DNA of 64,000 nucleotides from Burkholderiales bacterium (GCA_016185015.1 JACPOI010000015.1:62001-126000); one strand, 5' to 3'; positions 20,508-30,497 are shown, counted from the stretch's first letter. Numbers and translations: made by a program. The notes: generated by a model not told the origin, from the sequence alone.

Positions 20508-20951
20508 TTAATACAGATTGAACAGCTTGGCACCCAGCACGGCGGTCAGGCCCAGGCTGAGCACCAGTGTCACGATGGCCGAGCGGCGGCCGAATTCCTT
20601 GCTCACGGCGTGCGCGACGTCCATCCACAGGTGACGCAGGCCGGCCACGATGTGGTGCAGAAAGGCCCAGATCAGGCCCAGGGCGACCAGCTTGATGAAC
20701 CAGCCCGGCAGGAAGCCCAGGCCGGTGCTGAATGCAGCGCTGAAACGGGCGTACGAGAACTCGGAGGACACCGAGGTGTCGAACAGCCAGATGATGAAGG
20801 GCAGCAGCAGGAACATGATCAGGCCGCTGATGCGGTGCATGCCGGACACGAGAGCGGCCAGTGGCCAGCGATACGTCGGCAGGTCCTTGAATGCGTTGAT
20901 GTTGCGGAACTCGGGGCGCTGTGGCCGGGAGGGGGTGGCAAGCTCAGTCAT
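20508..20951 (-). CDS. sdhC: succinate dehydrogenase cytochrome b556 subunit
   Basis: 147-residue membrane anchor of complex II. It has RPEFRNINAF and SGMHRISGLIMFLLLP, followed by the haem-ligand motif FLHHIVAGLRHLWMD, and three hydrophobic helices. I use ATG 20951 (MTELATPSRPQRPEF); an in-frame TTG at 21008 would add 19 poorly conserved residues. It is the first gene of the sdh operon. A TAGAAT hexamer (minus strand, 21009-21014) is a possible -10 but has no good -35. Confidence 0.95.
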   Translation of the reverse strand: MTELATPSRPQRPEFRNINAFKDLPTYRWPLAALVSGMHRISGLIMFLLLPFIIWLFDTSVSSEFSYARFSAAFSTGLGFLPGWFIKLVALGLIWAFLHHIVAGLRHLWMDVAHAVSKEFGRRSAIVTLVLSLGLTAVLGAKLFNLY

Positions 20952-21084
20952 GGGTGGGCTTTCTGTGGATGTAACCGCTTTGTAATTTTCGGGCTTTCGC
21001 AGCGGCAAATTCTATTGCAATGCAGCATTCATTGCTCTGTGGCGGCGGATTCATTCTGCGATCCACAGCTCGTAACCAAGTTTC

Positions 21085-21873
21085 TCAGCTCAGGACATTG
21101 CGGTAATGGTGCGTGTCGGTCAGGTACAGGCCACGACGCAGTTCCATGGGCGCGTCGTTATAGGTATAGGCAATACGCTCCACGCTCAGCAGCGGCGTGT
21201 TCCTGCCCACCTTGAGCAGGGCGCACTGGGCGGCATCGGGCAAGACAGCGCGGATCTTCTCTTCGGCGCGCACCATGCGCACGCCGAATTCGGTTTCGAA
21301 CAGTTCGTACATGTGGCCGTGATGCTGGCTCAGGCGTTCGGCGGTCAGCCCCTTGAATGGCAGGCCCGGTAGCCACAGGTCCTCCAGGATGGTGGGGCGA
21401 CCGGCAAAGGACAGTACGCGCCGCGCCTGCAGCACGCTGTCGCCGCTACGCAGCGCCAGCGCGCGCGCGATTTCGGCGCTGGCACGCAGGCGCTTGCAGT
21501 CGATGATGTTGCGTTCGGCCGGGCCTTCGCTCTGGCGGTCGCCCTGGTCGGGCATCAGGCGCAGGAAGCGGTATTGCACATGCTGCTCGGCATGGGTGGC
21601 CACGAAGGTGCCCTTGCCCTGGCGGCGCACCAGCAGGTGTTCGGCTGCCAGTTCGTCGATGGCCTTGCGCACCGTGCCCTGGCTGACGCGGTAGCGCGCG
21701 GCCAGATCCATCTCACTGGGGATGGCCTCGCCCGGTTTCCATTCACCCGACTGCAGGCTTTGCAGGATCAGGCCCTTGATCTGCTGGTACAGAGGGCTGA
21801 AGGCCGGCGCAGCCGCTCCCGGCCCGCCGCTTTCTGCGGAGGGGTCGGCCAGGGAAGGCGAGTTGGGGGTCAT
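21085..21873 (-). CDS. GntR family regulator, HutC subfamily (UTRA domain)
   Basis: The 262-residue product has an N-terminal winged helix (SPLYQQIKGLILQSLQSGEW to RYRVSQGTVRKAIDELAAE) and a C-terminal UTRA ligand domain ending YLTDTHHYRNVLS. The start may be ATG 21873 or ATG 21921; the Ala/Ser/Pro-rich N-terminus does not decide it. It is divergent from mdh-lyase-acnB and beside the sdh operon. A palindromic operator lies between it and mdh, so it probably controls TCA-cycle genes in response to a small acid; that is inference. Confidence 0.88.
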   Translation of the reverse strand: MTPNSPSLADPSAESGGPGAAAPAFSPLYQQIKGLILQSLQSGEWKPGEAIPSEMDLAARYRVSQGTVRKAIDELAAEHLLVRRQGKGTFVATHAEQHVQYRFLRLMPDQGDRQSEGPAERNIIDCKRLRASAEIARALALRSGDSVLQARRVLSFAGRPTILEDLWLPGLPFKGLTAERLSQHHGHMYELFETEFGVRMVRAEEKIRAVLPDAAQCALLKVGRNTPLLSVERIAYTYNDAPMELRRGLYLTDTHHYRNVLS

Positions 21874-21922
21874 AAGGACGGCCGGACGATGAGGTGAGGG
21901 CGGATTATCAGTCCGAATCATA

Positions 21923-21942
21923 TCTTATATAAGACATAAGAC
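21923..21942. promoter_or_regulatory. candidate GntR operator upstream of mdh
   Basis: TCTTATATAAGA (21923-21934) is a perfect 12-bp palindrome. It continues into a second ATAAGAC, so 21929-21942 is an exact tandem repeat of that 7-mer. Three half-sites lie between the gntR start and the mdh -35 box, where a HutC-type repressor or activator would be expected to bind. Confidence 0.7.
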
Positions 21943-21945
21943 AAA

Positions 21946-21974
21946 TTGATAAATTGGTGTTTTCGCGCTACACT
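21946..21974 (+). promoter_or_regulatory. sigma-70 promoter of mdh operon
   Basis: TTGATA (21946-21951), a 17-nt spacer and TACACT (21969-21974) make a good housekeeping promoter for mdh, with a leader of about 80 nt. The palindromic operator ends 3 bp before the -35 box. Confidence 0.75.
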
Positions 21975-22060
21975 TTCGGGTACATCCGGGGTACCACCGG
22001 CACGCTGTCCGGCACGGTTCCATGGTCACCCATCCCACATCACCATCTGGAGTTTCCAAC

Positions 22061-23047
22061 ATGAGCAAAAAGCCCGTTCGCGTCGCCGTCACCGGAGCCG
22101 CCGGTCAAATCGGTTACGCCCTGCTGTTCCGCATCGCTTCCGGCGAAATGCTGGGCAAGGACCAGCCCGTCATCCTGCAACTGCTGGAAATTCCCGACGA
22201 GAAGGCCCAGAAGGCACTCAAGGGCGTCATGATGGAACTCGAAGATTGCGCTTTCCCGCTGCTGGCCGGCATGGAAGCCCACAGCGATCCGATGACCGCC
22301 TTCAAGGACACCGATTACGCCCTGCTGGTGGGTTCGCGTCCGCGCGGCCCGGGCATGGAACGTGCCGAACTGCTGGCCGTCAACGGCGCCATCTTCACGG
22401 CCCAGGGCAAGGCCCTCAATGCCGTGGCGTCGCGCAAGGTCAAGGTGTTGGTGGTCGGCAACCCGGCCAACACCAACGCCTACATTGCCATGAAGAGCGC
22501 GCCGGACCTGCCGCGCAAGAATTTCACCGCCATGCTGCGTCTGGACCACAACCGCGCTGCCAGCCAGATCGCTGCCAAGACCGGCAAGGCCGTGGCCGAC
22601 ATCGAGAAGCTCACCGTCTGGGGCAACCATTCGCCCACCATGTACGCTGACTATCGCTTCGCCACCATCAAGGGCGAGAGCGTGGCCAAGATGATCAACG
22701 ACCAGGAATGGAACGCCAATGTGTTCCTGCCCACCGTCGGCAAGCGCGGCGCCGCCATCATCGAGGCGCGTGGCCTGTCCTCCGCCGCTTCGGCTGCGAA
22801 TGCTGCCATCGACCACATGCGTGACTGGGCCCTGGGCACCAACGGCAAGTGGGTCACCATGGGCATTCCGTCGGACGGCCAGTACGGCATCCCCAAGGAC
22901 GTCATGTTCGGTTTCCCCGTCACCTGCGAAGGTGGCGAGTACAAGCTGGTCGAGGGCCTGGCCATCGACGAATTCAGCCAGAAGTGCATCGACAAGACCC
23001 TGGCCGAGCTGGTGGGTGAGCAGGACGGCGTCAAGCACCTGCTGTAA
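22061..23047 (+). CDS. mdh: malate dehydrogenase (NAD)
   Basis: Oxidises malate to oxaloacetate in the TCA cycle. The 328-residue product belongs to the type with N-terminal [20 protein letters not shown] and the active-site segment [14 protein letters not shown] containing the catalytic His. The start ATG 22061 ([10 protein letters not shown]) has GGAG 8 nt upstream; the frame opens earlier at 22022 but without a ribosome binding site. It leads a plus-strand group with the lyase gene 5 bp behind and acnB. Confidence 0.98.
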   Translation: MSKKPVRVAVTGAAGQIGYALLFRIASGEMLGKDQPVILQLLEIPDEKAQKALKGVMMELEDCAFPLLAGMEAHSDPMTAFKDTDYALLVGSRPRGPGMERAELLAVNGAIFTAQGKALNAVASRKVKVLVVGNPANTNAYIAMKSAPDLPRKNFTAMLRLDHNRAASQIAAKTGKAVADIEKLTVWGNHSPTMYADYRFATIKGESVAKMINDQEWNANVFLPTVGKRGAAIIEARGLSSAASAANAAIDHMRDWALGTNGKWVTMGIPSDGQYGIPKDVMFGFPVTCEGGEYKLVEGLAIDEFSQKCIDKTLAELVGEQDGVKHLL

Positions 23048-23052
23048 TTTCC

Positions 23053-24132
23053 ATGGCTCATCCGCGCGACATCCTCCTCGGCGCCCAGGCCGCAGCCGGC
23101 TTCCTGCCGGTCTGCGATCATTACAGCGGCGTCGAGCTGCGCATGCGCAAGAGCCTGCAGCTGCAGGCCGAGATGACGGCCGAGTTCGGCGCCTGCGTGT
23201 TCGACGTCTCGCTCGATTGCGAAGATGGCGCGCCCGTGGGCGGTGAGCGTGACCATGCCCAGATGGTGGTGGCGCTGGCGAACGAGGCCCAGGCCAGTGC
23301 ACGCAAGGCGGCCTTGCCCGCAGCGCCACGCATCGCGGTGCGCGTCCATCCGGTGGACCACGCGGCCTTCGACGCCGATGTGGCCGCCATCGTCGGTGGT
23401 GCCGGTAAAGCCTTGTGCCATCTCATGATCCCCAAGGTCGAGACCGTCGCCGATGTCGAGCGCGCCGTGGCGGCGATCGATGCGGCGGCCCGCAGCGCCG
23501 GTCGGGCCGATCCGCTGCCCTTGCAGGTGCTGCTGGAATCGCCGGCGGCCGTGCACCGCGCCTTTGACATCGCCGCGCATCCGCGCGTGCAGTCGATCAG
23601 CTTCGGTCTCATGGATTTTGTGTCGGCCCATGGGGGTGCCATTCCCGACAGCGCCATGAGTTCGCGGCCCGACCAGGTGACGGGCGAACTGGGCCAGTTC
23701 ACGCATCCCCTGGTCTTGCGCGCCAAGCTGGAGATTGCCGCGGCCTGCCACGCCCACGGGAAAGTGCCTTCTCATTGTGTGGTGACCGAATTCAGCGACA
23801 CTGAAGCCATGAAGGCTGCCGCCCGCAAGGCCTCGCGCGAGTTCGGTTACACCCGCATGTGGAGCATCCACCCGAGCCAGATCCGGCCCATCCTGGAGGC
23901 GCTCGCTCCCAGCGGGGCCGATATCGAGCGCGCCTCCGCCATCATCCAGGCGGCCGAACAGGCGCAGTGGGCCCCCGTGAGTTTTGAGGGGCAACTGCAC
24001 GACCGTGCCAGCTACCGTTATTTCTGGCAGGTGCTGGAGCGCGCCCACCAGACCGGGCGTGCCCTGCCCCCTGCCATGCAAGCCTATTTCGCGACCCCGG
24101 TCGCACTGGAAACCCCCGCTGTTCCCGCCTGA
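23053..24132 (+). CDS. HpcH/HpaI aldolase/citrate lyase family protein (CoA ester lyase-like)
   Basis: The 359-residue TIM-barrel protein resembles citrate lyase beta/malyl-CoA lyase enzymes. It has an [12 protein letters not shown] metal-binding segment, [29 protein letters not shown] and [18 protein letters not shown] with the conserved Glu, and near the end [20 protein letters not shown]. It lies 5 bp after mdh and 39 bp before acnB, so it probably acts on a C4-C6 acid or its CoA ester. The exact substrate cannot be read from sequence. Confidence 0.85.
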   Translation: MAHPRDILLGAQAAAGFLPVCDHYSGVELRMRKSLQLQAEMTAEFGACVFDVSLDCEDGAPVGGERDHAQMVVALANEAQASARKAALPAAPRIAVRVHPVDHAAFDADVAAIVGGAGKALCHLMIPKVETVADVERAVAAIDAAARSAGRADPLPLQVLLESPAAVHRAFDIAAHPRVQSISFGLMDFVSAHGGAIPDSAMSSRPDQVTGELGQFTHPLVLRAKLEIAAACHAHGKVPSHCVVTEFSDTEAMKAAARKASREFGYTRMWSIHPSQIRPILEALAPSGADIERASAIIQAAEQAQWAPVSFEGQLHDRASYRYFWQVLERAHQTGRALPPAMQAYFATPVALETPAVPA

Positions 24133-24171
24133 GGCGAGAGCGCTTTTTTGAATTGCTAAGAAGGAGTCACC

Positions 24172-26757
24172 ATGTTGCAAGCCTACCGCGCCCATGTCGC
24201 TGAACGAGCCGCACTCGGCATCCCCCCGCTGCCGCTGACGGCCAAGCAGACCGGCGAGCTGATCGAGTTGCTCAAGAACCCGCCCAAGGGTGAAGAGACC
24301 ACCCTGGTCGAGCTGATCACCCACCGCGTGCCGGCCGGCGTGGACGACGCGGCCAAGGTCAAGGCCAGCTATCTGGCGGCCGTGGCCCACGGCACCGAAA
24401 AATGCAGCCTGATCTCGCGCGAGAAGGCCACCGAGCTGCTGGGCACGATGCTGGGCGGCTACAACCTGACCCCGCTGATCGACCTGCTGGACGACGCCCA
24501 GGTGGGCAAGGTCGCCGCCGAGGGCCTGAAGAAGACCTTGCTGATGTTCGACCAGTTCCACGACGTGCAGGAAAAGGCCGCCAAGGGCAATGCCAACGCC
24601 AAGGCCGTGGTCCAGAGCTGGGCCGATGCCGAGTGGTTCACCAGCCGTCCCGAAGTGCCCAAGAGCATCAAGCTCACCGTGCTCAAGGTGACCGGCGAGA
24701 CCAACACCGACGACCTGTCGCCCGCCCCCGACGCCTGGAGCCGCCCGGACATTCCGCTGCACGCCCTGGCCATGCTCAAGAACAAGCGTGACGGCATCAC
24801 GCCCGAGGAAGACGGCAAGCGCGGCCCGATCAAGTTCATCGAAGACCTGCGCGCCCGCGGCAACCTGGTGGCCTACGTCGGCGACGTGGTGGGTACCGGT
24901 TCCTCGCGCAAGTCGGCGACCAACAGCGTGCTGTGGTTCACCGGCGAAGACATCCCCTTCGTGCCGAACAAGCGCTACGGTGGTGTCTGCCTGGGCTCCA
25001 AGATCGCCCCGATCTTCTACAACACCATGGAAGACGCCGGTGCCCTGCCGATCGAGCTGGACGTGAGCCAGATGAACATGGGCGACACCATCGAACTGCG
25101 TCCCTATGAAGGCAAGGCCCTCAAGGACGGCAAGGTCATCGCCGAGTTCACGGTTCGCAGCGAGGTGCTGTTCGACGAGGTGCGCGCTGGTGGCCGCATC
25201 CCGCTGATCATCGGCCGCGGCCTGACCGGCAAGGCGCGCGAGGCCCTGGGCCTGCCCCCGAGTACCCTGTTCCGCCTGCCGCAAGTGCCCAAGGCCACCG
25301 GCAAGGGCTTCACGCTGGCGCAGAAGATGGTCGGCCGCGCCTGCGGTCTGCCCGAAGGCAAGGGCGTGGTGCCTGGCACCTATTGCGAACCCAAGATGAC
25401 CTCGGTCGGTTCGCAGGACACCACCGGCACCATGACCCGCGACGAGCTCAAGGACCTGGCCTGCCTGGGCTTCAGTTCTGATCTGGTCATGCAGTCCTTC
25501 TGCCACACCGCCGCCTATCCGAAGCCGGTGGATGTGAAGATGCACCATGAGCTGCCCGAGTTCATGAGCAACCGCGGCGGCATCTCGCTCAAGCCCGGTG
25601 ACGGCATCATCCACAGCTGGCTCAACCGCATGCTGCTGCCCGATACCGTGGGCACCGGCGGCGACAGCCACACCCGTTTCCCCATCGGCATCTCCTTCCC
25701 CGCCGGCTCCGGCTTGGTGGCCTTCGCCGCCGCCACCGGCGTGATGCCGCTGGACATGCCTGAGTCGGTGCTGGTGCGCTTCAAGGGCAAGATGCAACCC
25801 GGCGTCACCCTGCGTGACCTGGTGCATGCCATCCCGCTGTACGCCATCAAGCAGGGCCTGCTGACGGTCGAGAAGAAGGGCAAGAAGAACGCCTTCTCCG
25901 GCCGCATCCTTGAGATCGAGGGCTTGCCGGACCTCAAGGTCGAACAGGCCTTCGAGCTGGCCGACGCTTCGGCCGAGCGCTCGGCCGCCGGTTGCACGGT
26001 GGCGCTGAACAAGGAACCGATCATCGAGTACATCAACAGCAACATCGTGCTGCTGAAGAACCTGATCGCCAATGGCTACCACGATGAGCGCACCATCAGC
26101 CGCCGCATCAAGGCCATGGAAGCCTGGCTGGCCAAGCCCGAGTTGCTCAAGGCCGACAAGGACGCCGAGTACGCTCATGTGGTCGAGATCGACCTCAACG
26201 AGATCACCGAACCGATCGTCTGCTGCCCGAACGACCCGGACGACGCCAAGACCCTGTCCGACGTGGCCGGTGCCAAGATCGACGAAGTGTTCATCGGCTC
26301 GTGCATGACCAACATCGGCCACTTCCGTGCCGCCTCCAAGCTGCTCGAAGGCAAGAAGGACATCCCGGTCAAGCTGTGGATGGCCCCGCCGACCAAGATG
26401 GATGCGCAGCAGCTGAGCGAAGAAGGCCACTACGGCGTCTTCGGCGCGGCCGGCGCCCGCATGGAAATGCCCGGTTGCAGCCTGTGCATGGGCAACCAGG
26501 CGCAGGTGAAGGAGGGTGCCACCGTGATGTCCACCAGCACGCGCAATTTCCCCAACCGCCTGGGCAAGAACACCAATGTGTACCTGGGCTCGGCCGAACT
26601 GGCCGCCATCTGCTCCAAGCTCGGCCGCATCCCGACCAAGGCCGAGTACCAGGCCGATATGGGCGTGCTCTCGGCCAATGGCGACAAGGTCTACAAGTAC
26701 CTGAACTTCGACCAGATCAGCGAGTACAAGTACGTGGCCGACAAGGTCACCGCCTGA
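24172..26757 (+). CDS. acnB: bifunctional aconitate hydratase 2/2-methylisocitrate dehydratase
   Basis: Iron-sulfur enzyme interconverting citrate and isocitrate, and also 2-methylisocitrate in the propionate pathway. The 861 residues and domain order are AcnB-like: an N-terminal HEAT-like domain, the swivel domain (about 165-380, [20 protein letters not shown]), then the cluster domains. Cluster cysteines are in [18 protein letters not shown] and [18 protein letters not shown] precedes the ATG. It ends at a strong terminator and is the last gene of the mdh group. Confidence 0.98.
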   Translation: MLQAYRAHVAERAALGIPPLPLTAKQTGELIELLKNPPKGEETTLVELITHRVPAGVDDAAKVKASYLAAVAHGTEKCSLISREKATELLGTMLGGYNLTPLIDLLDDAQVGKVAAEGLKKTLLMFDQFHDVQEKAAKGNANAKAVVQSWADAEWFTSRPEVPKSIKLTVLKVTGETNTDDLSPAPDAWSRPDIPLHALAMLKNKRDGITPEEDGKRGPIKFIEDLRARGNLVAYVGDVVGTGSSRKSATNSVLWFTGEDIPFVPNKRYGGVCLGSKIAPIFYNTMEDAGALPIELDVSQMNMGDTIELRPYEGKALKDGKVIAEFTVRSEVLFDEVRAGGRIPLIIGRGLTGKAREALGLPPSTLFRLPQVPKATGKGFTLAQKMVGRACGLPEGKGVVPGTYCEPKMTSVGSQDTTGTMTRDELKDLACLGFSSDLVMQSFCHTAAYPKPVDVKMHHELPEFMSNRGGISLKPGDGIIHSWLNRMLLPDTVGTGGDSHTRFPIGISFPAGSGLVAFAAATGVMPLDMPESVLVRFKGKMQPGVTLRDLVHAIPLYAIKQGLLTVEKKGKKNAFSGRILEIEGLPDLKVEQAFELADASAERSAAGCTVALNKEPIIEYINSNIVLLKNLIANGYHDERTISRRIKAMEAWLAKPELLKADKDAEYAHVVEIDLNEITEPIVCCPNDPDDAKTLSDVAGAKIDEVFIGSCMTNIGHFRAASKLLEGKKDIPVKLWMAPPTKMDAQQLSEEGHYGVFGAAGARMEMPGCSLCMGNQAQVKEGATVMSTSTRNFPNRLGKNTNVYLGSAELAAICSKLGRIPTKAEYQADMGVLSANGDKVYKYLNFDQISEYKYVADKVTA

Positions 26758-26779
26758 TCCACGCGAGCGGTTGATCCGA

Positions 26780-26810
26780 AGCCCTGCGGCGCAAGCCGCG
26801 GGGCTTTTTT
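26780..26810 (+). terminator. intrinsic terminator after acnB
   Basis: AGCCCTGCGGC (26780-26790), loop GCAA and GCCGCGGGGCT (26795-26805), with one wobble pair, are followed by six T. Confidence 0.92.
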
Positions 26811-26835
26811 CATGGGCCCGTCGATAATTCGGGGC

Positions 26836-27204
26836 ATGAACTCCCTCCAGTCCCTTCCTTTCTCGCTGCAGACCGTGCTGCTGCTGATCGGCAGCAATGT
26901 CTTCATGACCTTTGCCTGGTACGGCCACCTGAAGAACCTGGCGACGGCGCCCTGGTACTGGGCGGCGCTGGCCAGCTGGGGCATCGCCCTGTTCGAGTAC
27001 CTGCTGCAGGTGCCGGCCAACCGTATCGGCTTCCAGCAGGCCGGCTTCACGGTGGCCCAGCTCAAGATCATGCAGGAGGTCATCACGCTCAGCCTCTTTG
27101 TGCCCTTTGCCGTGCTGTACCTGAAGGAGCCGTTCAAGCTTGACTACCTCTGGGCGGCGCTGTGCATGGTGGGGGCGGTGTACTTCATCTTCCGGTCTGC
27201 CTGA
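26836..27204 (+). CDS. DMT-type small membrane protein (DUF486)
   Basis: The 122-residue protein has four membrane helices and belongs to the DUF486 family, related to drug/metabolite transporters. Characteristic segments are [31 protein letters not shown] and [20 protein letters not shown]. The start is ATG 26836 ([14 protein letters not shown]); the in-frame codon at 26812 falls in the acnB terminator. It is monocistronic or weakly linked to the DUF47 gene 82 bp on. The transported substrate, if any, is unknown. Confidence 0.85.
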   Translation: MNSLQSLPFSLQTVLLLIGSNVFMTFAWYGHLKNLATAPWYWAALASWGIALFEYLLQVPANRIGFQQAGFTVAQLKIMQEVITLSLFVPFAVLYLKEPFKLDYLWAALCMVGAVYFIFRSA

Positions 27205-27286
27205 AACGTCAGCAAGCCGCGGGGATGCCGCGGTTAAACTTCACGCCATCCCAGTCCAACGACCGAACCAGAATCAGGAGCACCCC

Positions 27287-27934
27287 ATGCTGTTTGGAAA
27301 ACTGATGCCGCGCGACGGCAATTTCTTCGAGATGTTCAACCAGCATGCGGACCGCATCGTGGAAGCGGCGCGGGCCTTTTCCCAGCTGGTGGCGCATTAC
27401 AGCGACGTCAACCTGCGCGAGCAGTACAACCGGGATGTCGACAATGCCGAAAAAGCAGCCGACCGCATCACGCACGAGGTCAACAAGGCGCTGCACAAGA
27501 CCTTCATCACCCCGATCGACCGCGAGCAGATCCATTCGCTGATCAACACCATGGACGACGTGGCCGACCTGATCCAGGATGCCGCCGAGACCATGGCCCT
27601 GTACGACGTTCGTCACATGACCGAGGAGATCGTGCGCCTGACTGAACTCAGCGTGAAGTGCTGCGAGCGCGTCAAGGATGCGGTCTACCTGCTCAACAAC
27701 ATTGGCGATGCCAAGACGGCCGAAGCCGCCCTCAAGACTTGCGAGGAAATCGACCGGCTGGAGTCCGACGCCGACCGCGTCATGCGCACCGCCATGAGCA
27801 AGCTGTTCCGCGAAGAGCCGGACGTGCGCGAGGTCATCAAGCTCAAGGCCATCTACGAACTGTTGGAGACCGTGACGGACAAGTGCGAGGACGTGGCCAA
27901 CCTGATCGAGGGCGTCGTCCTCGAGAACGCCTGA
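27287..27934 (+). CDS. DUF47 PhoU-like protein, partner of PiT transporter
   Basis: The 215-residue, almost all helical cytoplasmic protein is of the PhoU-like DUF47 family. It begins MLFGKLMPRDGNFFEMFNQH and has the paired helix segments ADRITHEVNKALHKTFITPI and the EEIDRLESDADRVMRTAMSK repeat. CAGGAG lies 6 nt before the ATG. The PiT gene follows after 16 bp; in relatives this pair co-occurs and the PhoU-like protein is thought to regulate phosphate uptake. Confidence 0.93.
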   Translation: MLFGKLMPRDGNFFEMFNQHADRIVEAARAFSQLVAHYSDVNLREQYNRDVDNAEKAADRITHEVNKALHKTFITPIDREQIHSLINTMDDVADLIQDAAETMALYDVRHMTEEIVRLTELSVKCCERVKDAVYLLNNIGDAKTAEAALKTCEEIDRLESDADRVMRTAMSKLFREEPDVREVIKLKAIYELLETVTDKCEDVANLIEGVVLENA

Positions 27935-27950
27935 TCGAGCGGCATCCGTC

Positions 27951-28964
27951 ATGGAAAATATTCCGCAAGCCGCCCTCTGGGTGATCATCCTCCTGGTGTT
28001 CCTGGCACTGGCCTTCGACTTCATGAACGGCTTTCATGACGCGGCCAATTCGATTGCCACGGTGGTCTCCACCGGCGTGCTCAAACCCGGTCAGGCGGTG
28101 CTGTTCGCTGCGTTCTTCAACGTCATTGCGATCTTCATCTTCCACCTCAGCGTGGCAGCGACGGTGGGCAAGGGCATCGTGCAGCCCGGGGTGGTCGACA
28201 CCCACGTGGTGTTCGGTGCTCTGATCGGCGCCATCACCTGGAACCTGATCACCTGGTACTACGGCATCCCCAGCAGCTCCTCGCATGCCCTCATAGGCGG
28301 CATCGTCGGCGCCGTGATCGGCAAGGCGGGGACGGAGGCGCTGCTTTCTGCGGGCATTCTCAAGACAGTGGTGTTCATCTTTGTCTCGCCGTTCCTGGGT
28401 TTCCTGCTGGGCTCGCTGATGATGCTGCTGGTGGCCTGGGTCTTTCGCCGCAGTTCGCCTTCGCGCGTGGACGGCTGGTTTCGCCGCCTGCAACTGGTCT
28501 CGGCCGGCGCCTACAGCCTGGGCCACGGCGGCAATGATGCGCAGAAGACCATCGGCATCATCTGGATGCTGCTGGTCGCCACGGGGTACATGACGTCCAC
28601 CGACAAGTCGCCGCCGTCCTGGGTGGTGGTGAGCTGCTACATGGCCATCGGACTGGGCACCATGTTCGGCGGCTGGCGCATCGTCAAGACCATGGGACAG
28701 AAGATCACCAAGCTCAAGCCGGTCGGCGGTTTTTGTGCCGAGACGGGCGGGGCCATCACCCTGTTCCTGGCTACCAGCCTGGGCATACCAGTCTCCACCA
28801 CGCACACCATCACCGGCGCCATCGTGGGGGTGGGGTCGGCCCGGCGTGCCAGCGCGGTGCGCTGGGGTGTGGCCGGCAATATCGTCTGGGCCTGGATCTT
28901 CACCATCCCGGCCAGTGCTTTCGTGGCCATCGTGGCCTACTGGATCAGCCTGGGGCTCTTCTGA
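27951..28964 (+). CDS. pit: low-affinity inorganic phosphate transporter (PiT family)
   Basis: 337-residue inner-membrane carrier for phosphate coupled to protons or cations. The duplicated PiT signature is present in both halves: FDFMNGFHDAANSIATVVST near the start and SLGHGGNDAQKTIGIIWML in the middle, with GIPVSTTHTITGAIVGVGS near the end. About ten hydrophobic segments fit the family. It forms a pair with the DUF47 gene and ends at a hairpin terminator. Confidence 0.95.
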   Translation: MENIPQAALWVIILLVFLALAFDFMNGFHDAANSIATVVSTGVLKPGQAVLFAAFFNVIAIFIFHLSVAATVGKGIVQPGVVDTHVVFGALIGAITWNLITWYYGIPSSSSHALIGGIVGAVIGKAGTEALLSAGILKTVVFIFVSPFLGFLLGSLMMLLVAWVFRRSSPSRVDGWFRRLQLVSAGAYSLGHGGNDAQKTIGIIWMLLVATGYMTSTDKSPPSWVVVSCYMAIGLGTMFGGWRIVKTMGQKITKLKPVGGFCAETGGAITLFLATSLGIPVSTTHTITGAIVGVGSARRASAVRWGVAGNIVWAWIFTIPASAFVAIVAYWISLGLF

Positions 28965-28980
28965 GCTGCCACGGCATCAA

Positions 28981-29010
28981 GAGAAAAGGGCCTGAGGGCC
29001 CTTTTCTCTT
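28981..29010. terminator. bidirectional intrinsic terminator after pit
   Basis: GAGAAAAGGGCC (28981-28992) pairs perfectly with GGCCCTTTTCTC (28997-29008), 12 bp, loop TGAG. The T-rich 3' side serves pit, and on the minus strand the same structure gives TTTTCTCTT for the TM2 gene. Confidence 0.88.
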
Positions 29011-29024
29011 GGGGTGTCAGCGGC

Positions 29025-29474
29025 TCACTGGCTGATTTTTCGTGCTTCCTCGACCTGGTATTCGAAGTAGCGCTGAAAGCTGAAGGCGATGCTGGACATC
29101 AGCACCGTGGTGCCCACGAGCAAAGCGCAGACCACGGCGCCGATCGTCAGCCAGCCGGTCTGGCCGGCGGGGGCGTCGGATGGAGCCTGGGGGTTGTAGC
29201 GGGCGTTCCATTTTTCGGTGGTCATCAACCCGTAGACGATGGCGTTGAGCGAGCAGGCGGCGATGGTGAAGCCCAGCAGCGGGATCAGCACCCAGCTCCA
29301 GGGGTCGTCCAGCCCGTATTGCTGTACGCGCTCGATGCCATAGATGCCCAGTGCGCTCGGGATGGGCAGCGCCCAGCCGATCAGGTCGTGAAAGCCGCGC
29401 AGATAGAAGCGGTGCAGGCCCAAGGGGCCAGCCAGAAAGGTCAGCCAAGCGGCCAGGGTCTTGTTTTTCAGCAT
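29025..29474 (-). CDS. TM2 domain membrane protein
   Basis: 149 residues starting at ATG 29474 (MLKNKTLAAWLTFLAG). The TM2 signature is AGPLGLHRFYLRGFHDLIGW in the first membrane hairpin, followed by two further hydrophobic segments (WSWVLIPLLGFTIAACSLNA and the segment from about residue 110). The frame stays open upstream to 29642, overlapping the rpsP promoter, and that part has no TM2 similarity. It is convergent with pit and divergent from rpsP. Function unknown. Confidence 0.85.
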   Translation of the reverse strand: MLKNKTLAAWLTFLAGPLGLHRFYLRGFHDLIGWALPIPSALGIYGIERVQQYGLDDPWSWVLIPLLGFTIAACSLNAIVYGLMTTEKWNARYNPQAPSDAPAGQTGWLTIGAVVCALLVGTTVLMSSIAFSFQRYFEYQVEEARKISQ

Positions 29475-29549
29475 GGGCTGATTGTGCCGGGAACGGGGGC
29501 CGTTGGCGTGCCGATCCAAGGGAGGCACCCTGGGCCAGGCAGTACAGGC

Positions 29550-29592
29550 TATAATCGCAGGCTCTTCGGTGTGTCGCTGGCCGGGTGGCCAG
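29550..29592 (+). promoter_or_regulatory. rpsP promoter -10 and leader hairpin
   Basis: A consensus TATAAT at 29550-29555 lies 113 bp before the rpsP ATG; I see no good -35. The roughly 105-nt leader holds a perfect hairpin CTGGCC (29577-29582), GGGT, GGCCAG (29587-29592), which could be a regulatory or stability element. Confidence 0.6.
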
Positions 29593-29667
29593 TCGCGTGT
29601 CTCAAACATCGGAAGAATCGCGGCGTGCAGCTCATGCGGCATGCTTCACCCACCCAAAGGACAAATC

Positions 29668-29922
29668 ATGGTCGTGATTCGACTTTCCCGTGGCGGCGCC
29701 AAGGCCCGTCCGTTTTTCAACATCGTCGTAGCCGACAAGCGTACCCGTCGTGACGGCCGCTTCATCGAGCGCATCGGTTTCTACAACCCGATCGCCACCG
29801 CCAGCGAGGAAAGCATCCGTATTGCCCAGGACCGCCTGACCTACTGGCTGGGCGTCGGTGCCCAGGCTTCTCCCACCGTGGAACGCCTGATCAAGCAGTC
29901 TGCTGCCAAGAAGGCCGCCTGA
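29668..29922 (+). CDS. rpsP: 30S ribosomal protein S16
   Basis: 84-residue small-subunit protein. It starts [20 protein letters not shown] with AAAGGA upstream, and has the conserved [15 protein letters not shown] segment. First gene of the rpsP-rimM-trmD-rplS group, a conserved bacterial order joining a ribosomal protein, its assembly factor and a tRNA methylase. Confidence 0.98.
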   Translation: MVVIRLSRGGAKARPFFNIVVADKRTRRDGRFIERIGFYNPIATASEESIRIAQDRLTYWLGVGAQASPTVERLIKQSAAKKAA

Positions 29923-29933
29923 CCTGATCTCCC

Positions 29934-30497
29934 ATGACGCTCGAGCTCGAAGCCGCTGAATTGCCAGCGGACGCCATCGAAGTCGGGCGCATCCTTGATG
30001 CCTGGGGCATCAAGGGCTGGTTCAAGGTTCAGCCCTACAGCGCCTCTGCGGAGGCGCTGTTTTCTTCCAAGCACTGGTTCCTGCTGCCGTCCGAACGAGG
30101 TGCCAAGACCTTTACCGGTCCGGTGCAGCTGTCCATCAAGGAAGCGAAAGAACACTCGGATTCGGTGGTGGCCATGGCGCACGACGTGCCCGATCGCGAC
30201 ACGGCCGAGGCCCTGCGCGGTGCGCGCATCTTCGTGGCCCGCTCCAGCTTTCCCACGCCTGATTCGGGGGAGTACTACTGGGTCGATCTGATCGGCCTGG
30301 AGGTGGTCAACCGCGAAGGCTTGCCTCTGGGAACGGTGCAGGAACTGCTGTCCACCGGCCCGCAGACGGTGCTGGTCATCGCCTATGAGCAGGATGGCAA
30401 GCCGGCCGAGCGGATGATCCCTTTTGTCGCGACCTATGTCGACGACGTGGATCTCAAGGCCCGCTGTATCCGCGTGGACTGGCAGCCCGATTATTGA
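29934..30497 (+). CDS. rimM: 16S rRNA processing protein (ribosome maturation factor)
   Basis: 187-residue 30S maturation factor that binds S19. The N-terminal RimM domain has VGRILDAWGIKGWFKVQPYS. The C-terminal PRC-barrel begins YYWVDLIGLEVVNREGLPLG and ends with MIPFVATYVDDVDLKARCIR. It starts 11 bp after rpsP. Confidence 0.97.
   Translation: MTLELEAAELPADAIEVGRILDAWGIKGWFKVQPYSASAEALFSSKHWFLLPSERGAKTFTGPVQLSIKEAKEHSDSVVAMAHDVPDRDTAEALRGARIFVARSSFPTPDSGEYYWVDLIGLEVVNREGLPLGTVQELLSTGPQTVLVIAYEQDGKPAERMIPFVATYVDDVDLKARCIRVDWQPDY

Noticed and set aside
18381-21215. A 944-codon plus-strand frame opposite sdhA, sdhD and sdhC
   Set aside because: Antisense to conserved complex II genes and of composition typical for mirror frames; no domain or ribosome binding site.
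22651-26928. A 1425-codon open frame on the minus strand opposite mdh, the lyase gene and acnB
   Set aside because: The opposite strand holds three well-supported enzymes with motifs; the antisense product is His/Gly/Ala-rich with no domain, a common result of high GC content.
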